From DATIXD01 sp035518875 (lineage in GTDB: Bacteria; Pseudomonadota; Gammaproteobacteria; Methylococcales; Methylococcaceae), in NCBI GenBank assembly GCA_035518875.1, contig DATIXD010000278.1, positions 1 through 8,247 of the forward strand: a DNA stretch of 8,247 nucleotides, in the 5' to 3' direction. Below, in pieces: positions 4,837-8,247 of this stretch; the stretch's first letter is position 1; every line of letters begins with the position of its first letter. The notes under the pieces were generated by a model that was given only the letters and a program-made list of their open reading frames with translations, had not been told where the DNA came from and did no database searches. Made by a program: the position numbers and the translations under genes.

Positions 4837-6708
4837 ATGACGGACAAATCTGACAATCGCCAATACGCCGGTATCCGTCGCGCTTTCTCGTTATTCGATA
4901 CATTCCTAGGCGTTATTACACGCCTTTTTATCACGCTTTTCTTACTCGGTTTTGTAGTGACACTGGTGTTGTTGATGACAGGGGGCCCCGCGCCTAGGGT
5001 ACCGGAAAAGGCGGTATTGGTGTGGGCGCCACAGGGTACGCTCGTGGATGAGTCAGAGTCAGAAAGGGCTTCCACTTTGGGACGGTATTTTTTCGGAGAA
5101 CAATTCAAGAAGACCCAGGTAGCCGATCTCGTCACGGTCCTAAACCGCGCGGCGAACGATTCTCGGATCAAAATGGCGGTGTTAAGGCTTGAGGATATGG
5201 GCGCTGGCGGAATGGCGCAACTACAGGAGTTGACGGCTGCGATTCGCAATTTCGAGACAAAAGGCAAATCGGTGATTGCTTCGTCGCTACGTTACACTCA
5301 GCCGCAATACCTTCTGGCCGCACAAGCCCAGAAAGTTTATCTGGATCCTATAGGGGACATAGAACTGAAGGGTTTTGGCCTCTACCAGCATTACTTCAAA
5401 GAACTCTTAGACAAGTTTGGCATCAACGTTAACGTGTCCCGCGTAGGCAAATACAAGTCCGCGGCAGAGCCCTTCATCCGAGCGGATATGTCGTTAGATG
5501 CCCGAGAAGAGAATACTGCATGGCTGGATACGCTATGGAACATTTACAAGACTGAGGTGGCAACAGGCCGCCGCTTTCAGCCGGATGTGATTGATCGCTA
5601 CGTTGGTCATTATGTGGAGGAACTGGCAGCGCAAAACGGCGATGCCGCCCAGGCGGCGCTTAAGGCAGGCTTGGTTGACAAATTGGCAACTGACGAGGAA
5701 CTCCAGCAGGAACTCGGCAAGTTGGTCGGTATCGATGCCGATACTGGTGCGTACTGGCAGATCGATGATCGCGATTACCTTCGAGCGACCAATGCCGAGC
5801 GGGCAACTGCCCGTTCAGCGAAAATCGGTCTTATCGTAATCTCGGGACCTATCGTCGAGGGCGAGAGTTGGTCAGGCGTTGCAGGTGCTGACACCATTGC
5901 CGATCTGATTCGGAGCGGTTACAAGAACAAGGACATTGCGGCCCTTGTGTTACGGGTGAATAGCCCCGGCGGTAGCTTGTACGCTTCGGAGAAGATTCGT
6001 CGCCAGGTCTTGGCGGCTCGAGAAGCCGGAAAGCCGATCGTGGTATCCATGTCCAGTATGGCGACCTCAGGCGGTTATTGGGTTGCGGTCAATGCAAACC
6101 AGATTTGGGCCGAAGATTCCACGATAACCGGGTCTATCGGGATCTTCAGTTTGCAGCTTTCCGTTAATCGGTTAATGGAAAGGCTGGGGGTCAATACCGA
6201 CAGCGTCGAGACGACGCCATTGGCCGGCGCCGCGCGGTTTGACAGGCCTCTATCGCCCGATGCAAAGCGAGTCATTCAGTTGCAAGTAAACCACGGCTAT
6301 GATCGTTTCGTGACGCTGGTGTCAGAGGGCCGCGGTCTGAGCGTCGAAGCAGTCAAACAAGTTGCGCAGGGTCGGGTTTGGACCGGTCGGGATGCGATAC
6401 GAATCGGGCTGGTTGACCAAGTCGGCGGGCTCGATGCCGCGACCAAATCGGCAGCCCGATTAGCGGGCATTGCGGAGGGACAGTACGCCTTGGTGCCGAT
6501 AAGACCTCCCCACAAGCTCCTGAAGCAACTGCTTGACCGGGCTGTCAAAGTCAGTGAGCAATCCGCCGTTGAAGAGATGCTGCCGGCCTCGTTGCACCAG
6601 CGCATTCACCCCTTTGGCGCGAATCTTAGCCTCGGTTGGATGAACGATGAGAAGGGAATTTACGCGTTTTGCCCGTGCCAACCCGATCTTGGCGCCGGTA
6701 CCGAATAA
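4837..6708 (+). CDS. sppA: Signal peptide peptidase SppA, long (about 67K) type
   Basis: Protease IV, which degrades cleaved signal peptides in the inner membrane. The start is ATG 4837, eight bases after GAGAGGG (4822-4828); a GTG at 4828 lies inside that site and is unlikely. The 623-residue protein has one N-terminal membrane anchor (about 25-47) and two tandem SppA domains (about 90-285 and 325-545). The general-base lysine is in VGKYKSAAEPF (Lys207) and the nucleophile is in MATSGGYW (Ser411), matching K209 and S409 of the E. coli enzyme. The domain that carries the serine also has RVNSPGGS and STITGSIGIF. All catalytic parts are intact, so it should be active and, as in relatives, tetrameric with the active site facing the periplasm. 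The C-terminus ends in a Cys-containing AFCPCQPDL tail. It converges with the minus-strand pair downstream. Confidence 0.96.
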   Translation: MTDKSDNRQYAGIRRAFSLFDTFLGVITRLFITLFLLGFVVTLVLLMTGGPAPRVPEKAVLVWAPQGTLVDESESERASTLGRYFFGEQFKKTQVADLVTVLNRAANDSRIKMAVLRLEDMGAGGMAQLQELTAAIRNFETKGKSVIASSLRYTQPQYLLAAQAQKVYLDPIGDIELKGFGLYQHYFKELLDKFGINVNVSRVGKYKSAAEPFIRADMSLDAREENTAWLDTLWNIYKTEVATGRRFQPDVIDRYVGHYVEELAAQNGDAAQAALKAGLVDKLATDEELQQELGKLVGIDADTGAYWQIDDRDYLRATNAERATARSAKIGLIVISGPIVEGESWSGVAGADTIADLIRSGYKNKDIAALVLRVNSPGGSLYASEKIRRQVLAAREAGKPIVVSMSSMATSGGYWVAVNANQIWAEDSTITGSIGIFSLQLSVNRLMERLGVNTDSVETTPLAGAARFDRPLSPDAKRVIQLQVNHGYDRFVTLVSEGRGLSVEAVKQVAQGRVWTGRDAIRIGLVDQVGGLDAATKSAARLAGIAEGQYALVPIRPPHKLLKQLLDRAVKVSEQSAVEEMLPASLHQRIHPFGANLSLGWMNDEKGIYAFCPCQPDLGAGTE

Positions 6709-6736
6709 GGGATGCCTCGACGTCGGTCTCTGCCTT

Positions 6737-6770
6737 GGGGTGGGCGATGCTGAATTCATGATCCCACCCC
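6737..6770. repeat. Long inverted repeat in the convergent gap after sppA
   Basis: GGGGTGGG (6737-6744) pairs perfectly with CCCACCCC (6763-6770) around an 18-base loop. It starts 28 bp after the sppA stop, between convergent genes. There is no T-run on either side, so it may be a Rho-dependent or bidirectional end structure rather than a classic terminator. The rest of the 165-bp gap shows nothing else. Confidence 0.4.
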
Positions 6771-6865
6771 GGCTTCGCCAAATATTTGAGGGGTTGAATA
6801 TTGAGGCGGCTATTGTGAACAACCAGTTGTTGCAGGGCATGGGGTCGTTCAATGCCGTAAATCCG

Positions 6866-6881
6866 CCGGCTTTTCAGCCGG
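6866..6881 (-). repeat. Hairpin over the stop codon of the 111-aa membrane protein gene
   Basis: CCGGCT-TTTC-AGCCGG is a perfect 6-bp stem with a 4-base loop. The TGA of the minus-strand gene (6876-6874) sits inside it. No U-run follows on the minus strand, so it is at most a weak terminator or 3'-end stabiliser. Confidence 0.3.
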
Positions 6882-7209
6882 TGAATGCGTTGTATGCCAG
6901 AATCACGTAGCAAATGACTGCCAGCCCGCCATGGGCCACCAGGATAGCCTTGGGTGCAGGTCCCTTAGCCCGTCGGAAACCCAACAGAATGCCGAGGAGG
7001 ATGATCACGACGGCCAGGCCGATATTGATCCATACGCGGTTATCTCCCTCCAGGGCGACCAGAATAACCAGTGCCGACCCGAATGCGGCAAAACCGGCAT
7101 GAATGAATCCGAACATCTTCGGCGTTCCGATTCCCCGGTAGATATCACCGACCATGCCGAGGCCCATCACTGCGACGACGGTGAAAACAGCAAGAGACAT
7201 TATTAGCAT
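6874..7209 (-). CDS. Small four-helix membrane protein, 111 aa
   Basis: The ATG at 7209 is six bases after AGGAG (7220-7216), a strong site. An ATG at 7200 (Met4) is possible but farther from it. The product is almost wholly membrane: helices at about 4-22, 33-53, 59-78 and 87-107. Short polar turns include GDIYRGIGTPK (21-31), GDNRVW (55-60) and the basic RRAKGPAPKA (79-88). By the positive-inside rule both the RRAK loop and the loop with Arg25/Lys31 are likely cytoplasmic. I do not recognise a named family. Its start overlaps the stop of the 82-residue gene by 7 bp (TATGCTAA), so the two are translationally coupled and probably work together. Confidence 0.82.
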   Translation of the reverse strand: MLIMSLAVFTVVAVMGLGMVGDIYRGIGTPKMFGFIHAGFAAFGSALVILVALEGDNRVWINIGLAVVIILLGILLGFRRAKGPAPKAILVAHGGLAVICYVILAYNAFTG

Positions 7210-7451
7210 ACCTTTCTCCTTGTGTTAGGGGTTGTATTGTCAAAAAGGGCTTTTCCCAGGGTCGGTGTTCGAGGGACATGGTCGGAAGGAAGCAATCCGA
7301 AAAAAATTCGCAATTGCTTTTCCAACCTGTCGACCGATTCCGATGAAATCTTCTGTGTCGTCTCGTTGAATTCTTCGACAATTTCCTGTCTGGTCATTCC
7401 GCTTTCGCGAGCGATTCGTTCCAACAGCTTGAGTGTACGGTCGGGAATCAT
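7203..7451 (-). CDS. Hypothetical helical protein, 82 aa, coupled to the membrane protein gene
   Basis: The ATG at 7451 follows AAGGA by about nine bases; an upstream in-frame ATG at 7529 lies inside the promoter palindrome, too close to the predicted transcript start to be used. The protein is soluble and mainly helical: DRTLKLLERIARESGMTRQEIVEEFNETTQ (4-33) could form a helix-turn-helix-like pair, and SSESVDRLEKQLRIFFGLL (36-54) is amphipathic. The tail is basic and Pro/Thr-rich, ending TRRKVC. No catalytic motif or membrane helix is seen. It is the first gene of a two-gene unit with the 111-residue membrane protein. A small DNA-binding regulator or a membrane-partner subunit are both possible; neither is shown. 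Unrecognised family. Confidence 0.72.
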   Translation of the reverse strand: MIPDRTLKLLERIARESGMTRQEIVEEFNETTQKISSESVDRLEKQLRIFFGLLPSDHVPRTPTLGKALFDNTTPNTRRKVC

Positions 7452-7521
7452 ATGCTCAATTCCTTTTAGGATGGTCAAAATTGATCGAGTCCCGCCCGGA
7501 AATCGTGGATAGTGTCCGGTG

Positions 7522-7536
7522 GCATACAATGTATGC
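7522..7536 (-). promoter_or_regulatory. Candidate operator overlapping the transcript start
   Basis: GCATAC-AAT-GTATGC on the plus strand is a perfect inverted repeat with 6-bp arms and a 3-bp centre. It begins three bases downstream of the -10 box and covers the predicted +1, a classic repressor position. The regulator is unknown; the 82-residue product could be autoregulatory, which is speculation. Confidence 0.5.
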
Positions 7537-7539
7537 TTG

Positions 7540-7545
7540 ATTATA
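7540..7545 (-). promoter_or_regulatory. Perfect -10 box (TATAAT) for the 82-aa/111-aa gene pair
   Basis: On the minus strand TATAAT sits about 90 bases before the ATG at 7451, putting the transcript start near 7533. No good -35 hexamer lies 16-18 bases upstream, which is common for promoters that depend on an activator. It points at the coupled pair and nothing else. Confidence 0.55.
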
Positions 7546-7580
7546 TGAAGCAGGGTTATTCACAGCTTTTCATCGCCAAG

Positions 7581-7597
7581 ACATGCTCTGTGCATGT
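7581..7597. promoter_or_regulatory. Second inverted repeat upstream of the same promoter
   Basis: ACATGC-TCTGT-GCATGT is a perfect inverted repeat with 6-bp arms and a 5-bp centre, about 36 bp upstream of the -10 box. Both this and the operator-like repeat contain GCAT steps but have different spacing. It could be an activator site; it is too weak a stem to terminate transcription. Confidence 0.35.
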
Positions 7598-7622
7598 ATT
7601 ACAAAACTTCTCTTATCCAATT

Positions 7623-7651
7623 AAAAAAATGCAGGGAGATAACTCCCTGCA
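7623..7651 (-). terminator. Strong intrinsic terminator, minus strand
   Basis: TGCAGGGAG (7630-7638) and CTCCCTGCA (7643-7651) form a perfect 9-bp stem with a 4-base loop. Read on the minus strand it is followed at once by seven T (7629-7623). The plus strand has no T-run after the stem. It therefore ends a minus-strand transcript that starts to the right of 7651 and shields the 82-aa gene promoter from read-through. Confidence 0.87.
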
Positions 7652-7731
7652 GATCTAGGCTCGAGGTTATGAGCGCACTCCAATTGCCAAGGTAACTCAT
7701 CAGGAGGAGGTCCTAATCAGTTGTTAAAGAC
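7623..7731 (-). ncRNA. Candidate small RNA with an anti-Shine-Dalgarno hairpin loop
   Basis: About 109 nt between a promoter-like pair and the strong terminator, with no ORF of note on this strand. Near the 5' end the minus strand reads ATTAGGA-CCTCC-TCCTGAT (7717-7699): seven base pairs (one G-U) closing a 5-nt loop CCUCC, the exact complement of a GGAGG ribosome-binding site. CCUCC-loop hairpins are known in several bacterial sRNAs that bind ribosome-binding sites. The 3' end is the intrinsic terminator. It could instead be a leader or attenuator that ends just before the 82-aa gene promoter. No known RNA family is recognised. The boundaries are inferred from promoter and terminator positions. 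Confidence 0.45.
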
Positions 7732-7737
7732 AATATC

Positions 7738-7766
7738 AATAAACCAGTTGTCTTTAAATGCGTCAA
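7738..7766 (-). promoter_or_regulatory. Candidate promoter for the small RNA
   Basis: On the minus strand TTGACG (7766-7761) is followed after 17 bases by TTTATT (7743-7738). The -35 matches consensus at five of six positions and the -10 at four of six, with ideal spacing. It would start a transcript near 7731, running into the hairpin and terminator. Confidence 0.42.
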
Positions 7767-7769
7767 ATT

Positions 7770-8247
7770 GTCGCACGGCAAGATATCACCGAAAAACGGG
7801 AAAGAAAGAGTCGACTGATCTTATGACCTGTGGCATATCCCGCAATACCTACGTGATATCACGCAATATTGATCACAGTAAAAAGCGGGTGGTGGGAGCG
7901 GTCGTCGAATTTAGTTGCCACACAACTGAATAACGGGATCTTGCGCGAGCGCCTGAAAGGAATGATTGGCTAGGAACTGAGAAAATAACTGCTCGGTATT
8001 GTTCCTTCGAGTAGGAATGAATTTGCAATAAGAGTAAGAGTGAAGGAACCACCGCCCCGTTACGATCGTTATTTTTCATGGTCCCTCCGAAGAGGATCGG
8101 GTGAGACGCGTGCGATCGGTGTGCGGAAATGGGCAATTGTGTATTTGTGTCATTTACGGTAATTGTTGTGGAATTTGACCTAACCATATCAAATAAAAGG
8201 CCGTTTTTATTCGAAATAGAATGTCGCAAGTGCTTATTTACGTAAGA
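7770..8247. other. Non-coding, increasingly AT-rich stretch
   Basis: No convincing protein gene. The ORFs present (minus 8229-7873, its internal ATG at 8079, and plus 7721-7933 from TTG) have unlikely amino-acid make-up or poor start signals. Visible structures are the palindrome at 7852-7863, a hairpin at 8084-8095 whose minus-strand loop is UUCG on a CCUC/GAGG stem, and an AT-rich hairpin near 8190-8211 (AATAAAA with TTTTATT). Plus-strand GGA motifs recur around 7958, 7972, 8011 and 8043. The last 110 bases are clearly lower in GC than the genes to the left, as expected for a long regulatory region or acquired DNA. Confidence 0.4.
7852..7863. repeat. Perfect 12-bp palindrome with a repeated half-site
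   Basis: CGTGATATCACG is perfectly symmetrical. The half GATATCAC also occurs at 7782-7789, about 70 bp away, between the palindrome and the small-RNA promoter. The arrangement could be a regulator binding site but may be chance. Confidence 0.3.

Noticed and set aside
4818..5267. 149-codon minus-strand ORF opposite the start of sppA
   Set aside because: SppA homology covers this stretch on the plus strand; the minus product is Ser/Thr-rich with no pattern.
6647..6910. 87-codon plus-strand ORF running past the end of sppA
   Set aside because: Out of frame with sppA, it overlaps its conserved end and the convergent gap and has no homology features.
7721..7933. 70-codon plus-strand ORF from TTG with AGGAGGAGG upstream
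   Set aside because: The purine run is the complement of the CCUCC hairpin and lies about 10 bases from a rare TTG start. The peptide composition is not protein-like, so the minus-strand RNA explains the motif better.
7873..8229. 118-codon minus-strand ORF and its inner 68-codon form from ATG 8079
   Set aside because: The peptide is low in structure and has no recognisable pattern. GGAGGG lies only three bases from the inner ATG and is inside a stable hairpin. Kept only as a remark.
1..8247. CRISPR arrays, tRNA or rRNA genes, intact insertion sequences
   Set aside because: No regularly spaced repeats, no tRNA-like cloverleaf and no intact transposase were seen on either strand.

Overview
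The window looks like the chromosome of a GC-rich gammaproteobacterium. The main reasons are an IscX with a gammaproteobacterial-type sequence, a long tandem-domain SppA with the E. coli-type Lys/Ser dyad, and a YihY/BrkB membrane protein. The set of a SagB-type nitroreductase, rhodanese, small conserved protein, ankyrin protein and IscX resembles accessory gene groups near nif genes in free-living diazotrophs and methanotrophs such as Methylococcaceae. That link is recall and inference: no nif structural gene lies in the window.

Bases 1-3050 hold a run of six plus-strand genes: the 3' end of a SagB/ThcOx-type nitroreductase, a GlpE-like single-domain rhodanese, an 87-residue unknown, a small ankyrin-repeat protein, IscX, and a 331-residue soluble protein I do not recognise. 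Sulfur transfer (rhodanese), IscS modulation and iron binding (IscX), and a flavin oxidoreductase suggest a shared Fe-S or metallocofactor job. The ankyrin protein and the unknowns would be adaptors or chaperones. Inverted repeats lie after IscX and after the 331-residue gene.

Bases 3050-3830 form an eroded boundary. They hold one plausible minus-strand hypothetical gene, frame-broken sequence, a 46-codon plus-strand ORF whose stop overlaps the YihY start as ATGA, and a short fragment resembling the helix-turn-helix part of a site-specific recombinase.

Bases 3831-6708 hold two plus-strand envelope genes, a YihY/BrkB-family inner-membrane protein and the signal peptide peptidase SppA. They converge on a minus-strand pair (7451-6874): an 82-residue soluble unknown and a 111-residue four-helix membrane protein, with overlapping stop and start. 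This pair has a perfect TATAAT box and a 15-bp palindrome over the predicted transcription start, so it is probably under a local repressor or activator.

Bases 7600-8247 contain no convincing protein gene and become AT-rich at the right edge. They hold the most unusual element here: a minus-strand promoter-like pair, then about 110 nt containing a hairpin that displays CCUCC (anti-Shine-Dalgarno) in its loop, then a strong intrinsic terminator. This fits a small regulatory RNA, or a leader/attenuator, just upstream of the minus-strand pair.
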